Source: Lysobacter luteus (GTDB taxonomy: Bacteria > Pseudomonadota > Gammaproteobacteria > Xanthomonadales > Xanthomonadaceae). Taken from it: a stretch of DNA of 64,000 bases. Within the stretch, counting starts at the first letter, position 1. Each line of letters opens with the position of its first letter. Where the stretch lies: NCBI RefSeq assembly GCF_907164845.1, contig NZ_OU015430.1, positions 734,001 through 798,000 of the forward strand. The letters run 5' to 3'. A program made the position numbers and the translations under genes. Below are positions 33,067-41,096 of this stretch, in pieces. The notes under the pieces were generated by a model. The model had not been told where the DNA came from. It saw nothing but the letters and a program-made list of their open reading frames with translations, and did not search any database.

Positions 33067-33891
33067 TCAACCCAACCGGGACAGTACGTTCAGCGTCGGT
33101 TTCGCCAGGTTCAACGTGTAGAAGTGCAGCGCCGGCGCGCCGCCATCCACCAGCCGGCGGCACAGCTGGGCGACCACTTCCGCGCCGAACTCACGGACGC
33201 TGGTGGAATCGTCGCCATAGGACTGCATGCGTTGGGCGATCCAGCGCGGGATCTCGGCGCCGCACATGTCCGAAAACCGCCGGATCTGGCTGAAGTTCGA
33301 GATCGGCATGATCCCCGGCACGACCGGGATTTCGACACCGGCCGCGCGGATGTCGTCGACAAAGCGGAAGTACGCATCGGCGTTGTAGAAGTACTGGGTG
33401 ATCGCCCCGTTGGCGCCCGCGCGCACCTTGCGGACGAAGTGCTCCAGGTCGGCACGCGAGTCGCGCGCCTGCGGGTGCATCTCGGGGTAGGCGGCCACTT
33501 CGATGTGGAAGTGGTCACCGGTTTCGGCGCGGATGAACTCGACCAGCTCGCTCGCGTAGCGCAGGTCGCCCGGGCTGACCATGCCCGACGGCAGGTCGCC
33601 CCGCAGCGTCACCAGGCGCTTGGCGCCGAGCGCGCGGTAGAGCTTCAGCAGGCCGCGGATCTCCTCCCTCGAGCCGCCCATGCACGTGATGTGTGGCGCC
33701 GCGTCGTAGCCGTGCTGGCCACGCAGGCGCTGGATCGACTCGGGCGTGTGGCTGAGGGTGGAGCCGCCGGCGCCGAAGGTCACGCTGACGTAGTCGGGCG
33801 CGTGGTCGCGCAGCCGCGCCGCGGTGCGGTCCAGCTGCGAACGCTGCTCCTCGGTCTTGGGCGGATAGAACTCGAAGCTGATGGGGACCAT
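33067..33891 (-). CDS. metF: 5,10-methylenetetrahydrofolate reductase MetF
   Basis: Flavoenzyme that makes 5-methyl-THF for methionine synthesis. The 274-residue TIM barrel starts at 33891 (MVPISFEFYPPKTEEQ, with the catalytic Glu in the FEFYPPK motif). Further motifs are YVSVTFGAGGST, HITCMGGSREEI, LVTLRGDLP, GANGAITQYFYNADAYFRF and VPGIMPISNFSQIRRFSDMCGAEIP. Length fits. An imperfect palindrome shared with metK overlaps the likely -10 region upstream. Confidence 0.96.
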   Translation of the reverse strand: MVPISFEFYPPKTEEQRSQLDRTAARLRDHAPDYVSVTFGAGGSTLSHTPESIQRLRGQHGYDAAPHITCMGGSREEIRGLLKLYRALGAKRLVTLRGDLPSGMVSPGDLRYASELVEFIRAETGDHFHIEVAAYPEMHPQARDSRADLEHFVRKVRAGANGAITQYFYNADAYFRFVDDIRAAGVEIPVVPGIMPISNFSQIRRFSDMCGAEIPRWIAQRMQSYGDDSTSVREFGAEVVAQLCRRLVDGGAPALHFYTLNLAKPTLNVLSRLG

Positions 33892-33922
33892 GGGCGGGCG
33901 CCGACGATTGGATCGACGCAAT

Positions 33923-33942
33923 ATATCGCTTCATCGGGATGA
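33923..33942. promoter_or_regulatory. Candidate operator of metF (shared with metK)
   Basis: ATATCGCTTCATCGGGATGA on the plus strand agrees with the metK-upstream element (36883-36902) at 14 of 20 positions, with outer halves of the ATATC...GGAT type. It overlaps TATATT (minus strand, 33920-33925), a plausible -10, about 32 bases before the metF start. An SAM-cycle repressor such as the ArsR-family SahR is one candidate, but no such gene is in this window. Confidence 0.45.
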
Positions 33943-33981
33943 ATGGAAATGGGTCGGCGACCACATGACTGGCGCAAACAA

Positions 33982-34005
33982 AAACGGGCGCCGAAGCGCC
34001 CGTTT
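33982..34005 (-). terminator. Intrinsic terminator of ahcY
   Basis: On the minus strand AAACGGGCGC-TTCG-GCGCCCGTTT followed by TTG, with a 10-base perfect stem and a stable UUCG tetraloop, 24 bases after the ahcY stop. Because of its symmetry it may work on both strands. Confidence 0.85.
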
Positions 34006-34028
34006 CCATGGATCCCTGTTCCGCCGAC

Positions 34029-35477
34029 TCAGTAGCGGTAGTGGTCCGGCTTGTACGGCCCCTCGACCGCGACGCCGAGGTACTTCGCCTGCTCGTCGGT
34101 CAGCGTGGTGAGCTTCACGCCGATCTTCTCCAGGTGCAGGCGCGCAACTTCCTCGTCGAGCCGCTTCGGCAGCAGGTACACCTGCTTGCCGTAGCTCTCC
34201 TTGTTGGCCCACAGGTCGATCTGGGCGAGCGTCTGGTTGGCGAACGAGTTCGACATCACGAAGCTGGGATGGCCGGTCGCGCAACCCAGGTTGACCAGTC
34301 GGCCTTCGGCGAGCAGGAAGATCGAGTTGCCGTTGGCGAAGGTGAACTTGTCGACCTGCGGCTTGATGTTGGTCCGGGCCACGTCCTTCAGGGCGTACAG
34401 CGCATCGACCTGGATCTCGTTGTCGAAGTGGCCGATGTTGCAGACGATGGCCTGGTCCTTCATCGCCTGCATGTGCTGCACGGTGATGATGTCCTTGTTG
34501 CCGGTGGTGGTGACATAGATGTCGCCGCGGCCCAGGGTGCTTTCGATGGTGTTGACCTCGAAGCCTTCCATCGCCGCCTGCAGCGCGCAGATCGGGTCGA
34601 TCTCGGTGACCACTACGCGCGCGCCGTAGGCACGCATCGACGCCGCGCAGCCCTTGCCGACGTCGCCGTAGCCACACACCACCACGACCTTGCCGGCGAG
34701 CATCACATCCATCGCACGCTTGAGGCCGTCGGCCAGCGACTCGCGGCAGCCGTACAGGTTGTCGAACTTGGACTTGGTGACCGAGTCGTTGACGTTGATC
34801 GCCGGGATCAGCAGCTTGCCCTGCTCGGCGAGCTGGTACAGGCGGTGGACGCCGGTGGTGGTCTCCTCGGAGACACCCTTCCAGTCACGCACGACGGTGG
34901 TCCAGAAACCGCGGCGCTCGGTGTGCACGCGCTTGAGCAGGTTCTTGATGACCTGCTCCTCGTGGCTGCCCGAGGCGCTGTTGACCCAGGACTCGTCGCC
35001 CTGTTCGAGCTCATAGCCCTTGTGGATCAACAGGGTCACGTCGCCACCGTCGTCGACCACCAGCTGCGGTCCGAGGTAGCCGCCGTTGCCATCGGGGAAG
35101 CTCAGCGCCTCCAGGGTGCAGTCCCAGTACTCCTCCAGCGTCTCGCCCTTCCAGGCGAACACCGGGGTGCCGGTGGCGGCGATGGCCGCGGCGGCGTGGT
35201 CCTGGGTCGAGAAGATATTGCACGATGCCCAGCGCACGTCGCCGCCGATGTCCTTGAGCGTCTCGATCAGGACCGCGGTCTGGATGGTCATGTGCAGCGA
35301 GCCGGTCACGCGCACGCCCTTGAGCGGGGCCTCGGACGCGTACTTGCGGCGGATCGACATCAGGCCAGGCATCTCGTGCTCGGCGATGTCGATTTCCTTG
35401 CGGCCGTAGTCGGCCAGCGAGATGTCGGCGATCTTGTAGTCGCCATCCATCGAAAAGGTCTTGGTTACAGCGTTCAT
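34029..35477 (-). CDS. ahcY: S-adenosylhomocysteine hydrolase
   Basis: NAD-dependent enzyme that splits S-adenosylhomocysteine into adenosine and homocysteine, clearing the inhibitory by-product of methylation. Start at 35477 gives [25 protein letters not shown] and 482 residues. Motifs include [51 protein letters not shown]-binding [13 protein letters not shown], and the C-terminal KPDHYRY. The frame extends to 35531, but the SAH riboswitch occupies that region. It is of the longer bacterial type with an insert relative to the human enzyme. Confidence 0.97.
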   Translation of the reverse strand: MNAVTKTFSMDGDYKIADISLADYGRKEIDIAEHEMPGLMSIRRKYASEAPLKGVRVTGSLHMTIQTAVLIETLKDIGGDVRWASCNIFSTQDHAAAAIAATGTPVFAWKGETLEEYWDCTLEALSFPDGNGGYLGPQLVVDDGGDVTLLIHKGYELEQGDESWVNSASGSHEEQVIKNLLKRVHTERRGFWTTVVRDWKGVSEETTTGVHRLYQLAEQGKLLIPAINVNDSVTKSKFDNLYGCRESLADGLKRAMDVMLAGKVVVVCGYGDVGKGCAASMRAYGARVVVTEIDPICALQAAMEGFEVNTIESTLGRGDIYVTTTGNKDIITVQHMQAMKDQAIVCNIGHFDNEIQVDALYALKDVARTNIKPQVDKFTFANGNSIFLLAEGRLVNLGCATGHPSFVMSNSFANQTLAQIDLWANKESYGKQVYLLPKRLDEEVARLHLEKIGVKLTTLTDEQAKYLGVAVEGPYKPDHYRY

Positions 35478-35532
35478 GGATGAAGCTCCGGTCATGGCCC
35501 CGGTCCGTTGCGGTGGGGCGGTTGAAAGCAAC

Positions 35533-35610
35533 CGGGCGCCGTTCTGGGTGGACCCCGCCGAGCCTGGCCGCGCTCTTCAGCGTCGCGGTCGCAGCGCCCC
35601 TCGGCGGGAC
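35533..35610 (-). promoter_or_regulatory. S-adenosylhomocysteine (SAH) riboswitch controlling ahcY
   Basis: On the minus strand the 5' part is CCCGCCGAGGGGCGCTGCG. It is followed by a P2-type hairpin and the conserved GGCCAGGCTCGGCGGG, which closes P1 (CCGCCGAG with CTCGGCGG). A downstream AACGGCGCCC pairs with GGGCGC as the pseudoknot. This is the layout of the SAH riboswitch known from upstream of ahcY in proteobacteria. A -10 TAGAAT (35620-35625) would start transcription just before the aptamer. SAH binding is known to raise ahcY expression. Confidence 0.93.
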
Positions 35611-35628
35611 AGGGATGGGATTCTATCG

Positions 35629-35654
35629 CGGCCCTCCCCGGACGAGGAGGGCCG
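35629..35654 (-). terminator. Hairpin after metK
   Basis: Nine-base arms CGGCCCTCC / GGAGGGCCG around an 8-base loop, starting 10 bases after the metK stop on the minus strand. No clean T run follows (CGATAGAAT, which doubles as the ahcY -10), so it may slow or partly end metK transcripts. Confidence 0.55.
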
Positions 35655-35663
35655 TGTGGCGCC

Positions 35664-36875
35664 TTACTTCAGCTTGGCGGCCTTGCGCAGCTCTTCGGCG
35701 CGGTCCGTCCTCTCCCACGAGAATGCGGTCGCGTTGTGGGTGACGCCGGCCGAGTCGGTGTAGCTCAGCTCCTTCGGCTTGCGGCCGAAGTGGCCGTACG
35801 CGGCGGTCGACTGGTACACCGGGTGCACCAGGTCGAGCATCTTGATGATGCCGTACGGGCGCAGGTCGAAGTGCTTGCGGATCAGCTTCTCGATCTGCTC
35901 GTCGGGGATGCGACCGGTGCCGAACGTGGTGACGGAGATCGAGGTCGGCTCGGCGACGCCGATGGCGTAGCTGACCTGCACTTCGCAACGGTCGGCCAGG
36001 CCGGCGGCAACCACGTTCTTGGCGACGTAGCGCGCGGCGTAGGCGGCCGAGCGGTCAACCTTGGACGGATCCTTGCCGGAGAACGCACCACCGCCGTGGC
36101 GGGCCCAGCCACCGTAGGTGTCGACGATGATCTTGCGGCCGGTCAGGCCGCAGTCGCCCACCGGGCCGCCGATCTCGAACTTGCCGGTCGGGTTGATGTG
36201 GAACTTGGTGCCCTTGTGCAGCCACTTGGCCGGCAGCACGGGCTTGAGGATCTCCTCGCGCACCGCCTCGATCAGGTCCTTCTGCTTGATGCCCGGGGCG
36301 TGCTGGGTCGACAGCACCACCGCGTCGATGGCGGTTGCCTTGCCACCCTCGTAGCGCAGAGTCACCTGGCTCTTGGCGTCCGGGCGCAGCCACGGCAGCG
36401 GCGAGTTGCGCTTCTTGCGGATCCTGGCCTGCTGCTCGACCAGCCGGTGCGAAAGGTGGATCGCGGCCGGCATGTAGCTTTCGGTCTCGTTGGTGGCGTA
36501 GCCGAACATCAGGCCCTGGTCGCCAGCGCCCATCTCCTCGGGCTTGCGGCGGTCCACGCCCTGCGCGATGTGCGGGCTCTGCTTGCCGATGAGGTTGAGC
36601 ACGCCGCAGGTCGCGCCGTCGAAGCCGACGTCGCTGGAGTCATACCCGATGTCGAGGATCACCTTGCGCGTCAGCGCCTCCAGGTCGATCCAGGCGCTGG
36701 TGGTGATCTCGCCGGCGACGATCGCCACGCCGGTCTTGACCATGGTCTCGCAGGCTACGCGGGCGCGCTTGTCCTGGGTCAGGATCGCGTCGAGCACGGC
36801 ATCGGAGATCTGGTCGGCGATCTTGTCCGGGTGCCCTTCGGACACGGACTCGGAGGTGAAGAGGTAGCTCGACAT
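35664..36875 (-). CDS. metK: S-adenosylmethionine synthetase MetK
   Basis: Makes SAM from methionine and ATP. The 403-residue protein begins [29 protein letters not shown]. It carries [16 protein letters not shown], the SAM-synthetase signature [27 protein letters not shown], and the C-terminal [15 protein letters not shown]. Length is slightly longer than E. coli (384), as in other Xanthomonadaceae. It lies upstream of ahcY but each gene appears to have its own promoter. The likely -10 TATGAT lies at 36917-36922. Confidence 0.98.
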   Translation of the reverse strand: MSSYLFTSESVSEGHPDKIADQISDAVLDAILTQDKRARVACETMVKTGVAIVAGEITTSAWIDLEALTRKVILDIGYDSSDVGFDGATCGVLNLIGKQSPHIAQGVDRRKPEEMGAGDQGLMFGYATNETESYMPAAIHLSHRLVEQQARIRKKRNSPLPWLRPDAKSQVTLRYEGGKATAIDAVVLSTQHAPGIKQKDLIEAVREEILKPVLPAKWLHKGTKFHINPTGKFEIGGPVGDCGLTGRKIIVDTYGGWARHGGGAFSGKDPSKVDRSAAYAARYVAKNVVAAGLADRCEVQVSYAIGVAEPTSISVTTFGTGRIPDEQIEKLIRKHFDLRPYGIIKMLDLVHPVYQSTAAYGHFGRKPKELSYTDSAGVTHNATAFSWERTDRAEELRKAAKLK

Positions 36876-36882
36876 CGGCGCT

Positions 36883-36902
36883 ATATCCTTGCATTCGGAT
36901 AA
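36883..36902. promoter_or_regulatory. Candidate operator of metK (shared with metF)
   Basis: ATATCCTTGCATTCGGATAA on the plus strand is an imperfect palindrome (TATCC...GGATA) located 8-27 bases before the metK start. It overlaps the ribosome site and lies just downstream of the TATGAT -10. It resembles the metF-upstream element. A repressor bound here could block transcription or initiation. The assignment is by shared sequence only. Confidence 0.5.
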
Positions 36903-37012
36903 AAGGATGGGCGCGAATCATACAGAGTCCGCCCGCACCGCGCATTGTGCCCGCTCGGGGGTATGCCTGCGGTTAAGGTGCCGCGGCTGTCCAGGCGACG
37001 TAGCATTCGCCG

Positions 37013-38083
37013 ATGGACTCCATCACCCAGATCCTGCTCGGTGGCGCGGTCGCCGCCGCCATCGCGCCGGCCGGGCACCGCCGCGCAGCGCTGCTGGCGG
37101 GCGCGGCGCTGGGCACGCTGCCCGACCTCGACGTGCTGCCGATCAGCCTGCTGACCGACAACCCGGTCGAGCGCATGACCTGGCACCGCGGCGTCAGCCA
37201 CTCGCTGTTGGTGCTGCCGTTCGTCGCGTGGGCGATATGGACCTGGTGCCGGAGCCGTGGCGGGCGGGTGGCGCAGGCGCCGCGCCGGTGGTTCTGGGCG
37301 ATCCAGCTGGCGCTGCTGACCCACCCGCTGCTGGATGCCTTCACTGTCTACGGCACGCAACTGCTGTGGCCGTTCGCGGCACGGCCGGCGATGTGGTCCA
37401 GCGTGTTCATCATCGACCCGCTGTACACGGTGTGGCTGCTGGTAGGCGTTGGGGTGGCGGCGATCGCCGGCGAGCGGCGGATCAGCCAGCAGGTGCTGGT
37501 CGGCGGGCTCGTGCTCAGCACGATGTACCTGGGCGCCTCGCAGGTGGCCAAGTGGCAGGTCGAGCGGGTGGCGGCGGATTCGCTGGCGGCGATGAACCTG
37601 GCGGACGCGCCGCGCTTCTCGGTGCCGACCCCGTTCAACATCCTGCTCTGGCGGGTCGTGGCGATGACGCCGGAGGGCTTCGTCGAGGGCGAGCGCTCAC
37701 TGGTCGCCGACCGGGGGGCGATGCACTTCCGCGAGTACCGGACCGACGTGAAGGCGCTCGCGGCCGTGTACGAGTATCCGGCGGTGCAGCGGCTGACCTG
37801 GTTCAACCGCGGCTTCATGAAGGCCGAGCGGCGCGATGGCGAGCTGGTGCTGAGCGACCTGCGGATGGGGTCGGAACCGGACTATTCGTTCCGCTTCGTG
37901 GTCGCCCGCGATGACGGCGCGGGCTGGCGCGAGGTGCCGCCGCGCCAGTTGCAGTGGCCGTGGCAGGCGAGCCGGCGGCTGTCGGCGATGTGGCAGCGCA
38001 TCTGGACCCCGAACGGGATGCTCGAACCGGCCAGGCCGGCCGGCGACACCGAGCCGCAGTCCACCGTCCGGGCCGATCAGTAG
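37013..38083 (+). CDS. YdjM/YbcI-like membrane-bound metal-dependent hydrolase
   Basis: A 356-residue inner-membrane protein. The N-terminal half has the YdjM-family pattern MDSITQILLGGAVAAAIAP, LLAGAALGTLPDLDVLPI (acidic pair) and MTWHRGVSHSLLVLP (His pair), then THPLLDAFTVYGTQLLWPF. These His/Asp residues are typical of the putative metal site. Hydrophobic helices lie at about 9-42, 67-82, 95-115 and 135-175. The C-terminal half (about 185-345) is soluble. Family function is poorly known. It is divergent from metK. Confidence 0.82.
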   Translation: MDSITQILLGGAVAAAIAPAGHRRAALLAGAALGTLPDLDVLPISLLTDNPVERMTWHRGVSHSLLVLPFVAWAIWTWCRSRGGRVAQAPRRWFWAIQLALLTHPLLDAFTVYGTQLLWPFAARPAMWSSVFIIDPLYTVWLLVGVGVAAIAGERRISQQVLVGGLVLSTMYLGASQVAKWQVERVAADSLAAMNLADAPRFSVPTPFNILLWRVVAMTPEGFVEGERSLVADRGAMHFREYRTDVKALAAVYEYPAVQRLTWFNRGFMKAERRDGELVLSDLRMGSEPDYSFRFVVARDDGAGWREVPPRQLQWPWQASRRLSAMWQRIWTPNGMLEPARPAGDTEPQSTVRADQ

Positions 38084-38910
38084 ACGACGGCGCGTGCCTG
38101 CACGAACGAGAAGAAGAACACCGCGTTCGGGTCGTTCTGCACTTGGCGCATCTCCGCGCGCACGCCCTCGACCACTTCGGGGGTGACCTTGCCAGCCGCG
38201 ACCAGCTGGTCGGCCGCCGAGAGCAACAGCTCCTCCCAGAAGGCGATCATGGTCTTGCGGCGCGCCGGCTCGCGGTTGTCGAAGTGGAAGGTCTTCACTT
38301 CGGTGGTGACGTCGTGGAAGCCACCGGCCAGCAGCAGGTTGCCGAGCTTGGCGCCGACGAACGGGTCACCGCCACTGTCGATCTGGAAGTCGTTGAACGC
38401 CATCCAGTAGCGCCAGGTGTTGGGCGAGTACGGGTCGAGCAGGAACGAGGCATTCATGACCTCGGTGACGTACACGACCGAACCGGGCTGCAGCACCCGG
38501 CGGACTTCGCTGAGCGCACGCGCCGGCGCCGGCACATGCTCGAGTACCCAGCACAGGAAGGCGGCGTCGAAGCTGCGTGGCTCGAACGGCAGGTCGGTCG
38601 CATCGGCCTCGTGCAGTGCGTAGCGGCCGTCCAGCCACGGCCGGCTGCCGAGGTTCTGGCGGGCGGCGGCGACCTGCGCGGTGTTGAGATCGACGCAGGT
38701 CACGTGCAGGTCGGGGAAGCGGCGCAGCAGGATCTCGGTCTGGGCACCCACGCCGCTGCCGACCTCGAGCAGGCGGGTCGCGCCGGCGTAGTCGATGTTG
38801 CGGAAGATCGTGGATTCGGCGAGCCGCGCCTGCTTCATCAGGCGCGCCTGCTCGGTCGGCGAGAAGCCGTGCAGGTAGGGGAAGTCGGTAGCGGTGCAGG
38901 AGTCGGTCAT
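38077..38910 (-). CDS. SAM-dependent methyltransferase, substrate unknown
   Basis: A 277-residue class I methyltransferase. Start at 38910 (MTDSCTATDFPYLHGFSPTEQARLMKQARLAE). SAM-binding motif I is RLLEVGSGVGAQTEILLRRFP (about 46-66), with VTCVDLNTAQVAAARQN (motif II) and FDAAFLCWVLEHVPAPARALSEVRRVL (motif IV region). The C-terminal part (NDFQIDSGGDPFVGAKLGNLLLAGGF) resembles ubiquinone/polyketide-type methyltransferases, but the substrate is undecided. It overlaps the convergent YdjM-like gene by 7 bases and follows dusB by 19 bases. Confidence 0.85.
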   Translation of the reverse strand: MTDSCTATDFPYLHGFSPTEQARLMKQARLAESTIFRNIDYAGATRLLEVGSGVGAQTEILLRRFPDLHVTCVDLNTAQVAAARQNLGSRPWLDGRYALHEADATDLPFEPRSFDAAFLCWVLEHVPAPARALSEVRRVLQPGSVVYVTEVMNASFLLDPYSPNTWRYWMAFNDFQIDSGGDPFVGAKLGNLLLAGGFHDVTTEVKTFHFDNREPARRKTMIAFWEELLLSAADQLVAAGKVTPEVVEGVRAEMRQVQNDPNAVFFFSFVQARAVVY

Positions 38911-38929
38911 GTCGGTTCCACGGCGCCGC

Positions 38930-39928
38930 TCAGGCGGCAACGGGCAGGTCGGGGGCGACGCCCGCGACGAGGGCATCGAAGTAGTCGGCGGTCAGGCGCA
39001 ATTGTGCGTCGGCGGTCTCGGCGCGGTTGACCACCGCGCGGAACGCGGCGTTCTCGGGGCGGTCCCTGGCGTACCAGCCCAGATGCTTGCGGGCGATGCG
39101 CACACCGGACGGTTCGCCGTAGAAATCGTGCAGGTGGCGCAGGTGGCCGAGCAGGATGTCGCGGACCTCGGCCAGCGACGGCTCCGGTAGTCCGGTGCCG
39201 GTGTCGAGGTAATGGGCGATCTCCCGGAAGATCCACGGCCGTCCCTGCGCGGCGCGGCCGACCAGCACCGCGTCGCAGCCGGTGTAATCCAGTACCTCGC
39301 GGGCCTTGCGCGGGGAGTCGACATCGCCGTTGGCCATCACCGGGATCGACAGTGCCGCCTTGACCTCGGCGATCGTGTCGTACTCGGCCAGGCCTTTGTA
39401 TTGCTGGTCGCGCGTGCGGCCATGCACCGCGAGCGCGGCGATGCCGGCCGCCTCGGCAATCCGGGCGATCTCCAGCGCGTTGCGGTGGCCGGCGGCCCAG
39501 CCGGTGCGGATCTTCAGCGTCACCGGCACGTCGACCGCGTTGACCACGGCATCGAGGATGTCGGCGACCAGCGCCGGTTCGCGCATCAGCGCCGAGCCTG
39601 CCCAGGCGTTGCAGACCTTCTTGGCCGGGCAGCCCATGTTGATGTCGATGATCTGCGCGCCGTTGTCGACGTTGTGGCGGGCGGCGTCGGCCATGACTTG
39701 CGGGACGGTCCCGGCGATCTGCACGCTGACCGGCGCCGGCTCGCCGGCGTGGTCCATCCGGTGGCGCGACTTGGCGGTGCCCCAGAAGCGCGGGTCGGAC
39801 GTGGTCATCTCCGACACGCACAGACCGGCGCCTAGGCGCTTGCACAGCACCCGGAAGGGCTTGTCGGTGACGCCCGCCATCGGCGCGAGGACCACCGCGG
39901 GCTCAATGGTGTGGGGACCGATCCGCAT
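38930..39928 (-). CDS. dusB: tRNA-dihydrouridine synthase DusB
   Basis: FMN enzyme that reduces uridine in the D-loop of tRNA. The 332-residue TIM barrel shows VVLAPMAGVTDKPFRVLCKRLGAGLCVSEM, the catalytic-Cys region DINMGCPAKKVCNAWAGSALM, HGRTRDQQYKG, IPVMANGDVDSPRKA and VLVGRAAQGRPWIF. These fit DusB rather than DusA or DusC. In many gammaproteobacteria dusB precedes fis; here the following gene is a methyltransferase instead. Confidence 0.93.
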   Translation of the reverse strand: MRIGPHTIEPAVVLAPMAGVTDKPFRVLCKRLGAGLCVSEMTTSDPRFWGTAKSRHRMDHAGEPAPVSVQIAGTVPQVMADAARHNVDNGAQIIDINMGCPAKKVCNAWAGSALMREPALVADILDAVVNAVDVPVTLKIRTGWAAGHRNALEIARIAEAAGIAALAVHGRTRDQQYKGLAEYDTIAEVKAALSIPVMANGDVDSPRKAREVLDYTGCDAVLVGRAAQGRPWIFREIAHYLDTGTGLPEPSLAEVRDILLGHLRHLHDFYGEPSGVRIARKHLGWYARDRPENAAFRAVVNRAETADAQLRLTADYFDALVAGVAPDLPVAA

Positions 39929-39955
39929 CCGCGCAGTTTACCGGCCCGGGATGTA

Positions 39956-41089
39956 TCAGCGCTTGCCCCGGCGCCGGCGCCAGAACAGGAAACCGGTCAC
40001 CAGCAGGAAGGCCGGCAACAGGCCGGCGGCTACGGTCGCCCATCGGTAGGCGGGCCCGCCGACGGAACCGATGTGCAGCGGGTAGATCGCCTCGGTCATG
40101 CGGGCGCCGGGGCGCTGGCCGGTGGCGTCGTGCACCGCCAGCACGCGCGTGCCGGCGCGGTTCACATGGACCAGGCTTCGGCCGTTGGGATGCCATTCGC
40201 CGGCGTTGCGCGCACGGAACGACACCACGTCGGATCCGGGCTCGGGGGCGCCGGTGCGGGTCAGGCGCGCATCGGGCAGGGCGGTTCCCGCCAGCGCGAG
40301 CACGCGCGACCAGTCGATCGGGCGGTCGGCGTCCAGCGCGAGTTCGGGCGGCGTGGGCATGGCATCACCACCGAACGCGCCGGTCAGCACCGCGCGGAAC
40401 CCGGCGTGGTAGATCATGCCGACGCCGGTCAGCGTGGCCAGCAACAGTAGCGGCAACAACAGCACCCCGCTGCTGCGGTGCCAGGTCAGCCAGCGGCGCA
40501 CCGGCGGGCCGCGGTGCATCCTGAGTTGCGCGAGCAGCCGCCCGGCCTTGGGCCACCACAGGTACAGCCCGGTCAGCAGCAGCCCGACCGCGATCCAGCC
40601 GACGATGCCGAGCAACTCCTTGCCCAGCGCGCCGCCTAGCAGTTCGATATGGAAGTCGTGCAGCCACAAGAGCCAGTCGTCGTCGGTGCTGCGCATCAGC
40701 AGCAGGTCGCCGGTGGCCGGATCGAAGTAGCCGCGCCGGCCATCGCCGAAGTAGCCCTGCCACGTCGGCACGCCGTCGGGTTCGGGCAGGTGGACGCTGC
40801 CGAGGCCTTCGGGCGACCACTGATCGAAGATGCGCGCCAACACGGCGCCGTCGGCCCGCGGTTCGTGCCCGGCAAGCTGCGGGTGCTGCCATTGCAGCAT
40901 GTCGTCATGGAGGACCAGCACGCTGCCCGACAGCCCCACCAGCGCGAACACGGTGCCCGCCAGCAGGCCGACCCACAGATGCAGCCACGAGAGCATCGCG
41001 CGCAGCCTGTGCCGCACCGCGACCGCCTTCGCCGCAGGGGCGGGGGCGGGGCTGGCGGGGGTCACCGGAAGGCTGGCGCGGGTCTGCAT
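39956..41089 (-). CDS. PepSY-domain inner-membrane protein (PiuB-like)
   Basis: A 377-residue membrane protein starting at 41089 ([25 protein letters not shown]). TM1 (LHLWVGLLAGTVFALVGLSGSVLVLHDD, about 37-64) begins with the PepSY-TM motif. Further TMs lie near 155-178, 200-225 and 345-365. Conserved His residues occur in LSWLHLW, WLHDFHIELLGG, WHRSSGVLLLP and PLHIGSVGG, fitting a heme- or iron-associated reductase-like role proposed for the family. It starts 7 bases after the TonB receptor gene, so it is an operon partner in iron uptake, possibly releasing iron from the siderophore; that role is inference. Confidence 0.88.
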   Translation of the reverse strand: MQTRASLPVTPASPAPAPAAKAVAVRHRLRAMLSWLHLWVGLLAGTVFALVGLSGSVLVLHDDMLQWQHPQLAGHEPRADGAVLARIFDQWSPEGLGSVHLPEPDGVPTWQGYFGDGRRGYFDPATGDLLLMRSTDDDWLLWLHDFHIELLGGALGKELLGIVGWIAVGLLLTGLYLWWPKAGRLLAQLRMHRGPPVRRWLTWHRSSGVLLLPLLLLATLTGVGMIYHAGFRAVLTGAFGGDAMPTPPELALDADRPIDWSRVLALAGTALPDARLTRTGAPEPGSDVVSFRARNAGEWHPNGRSLVHVNRAGTRVLAVHDATGQRPGARMTEAIYPLHIGSVGGPAYRWATVAAGLLPAFLLVTGFLFWRRRRGKR

Positions 41090-41096
41090 CGGACGC

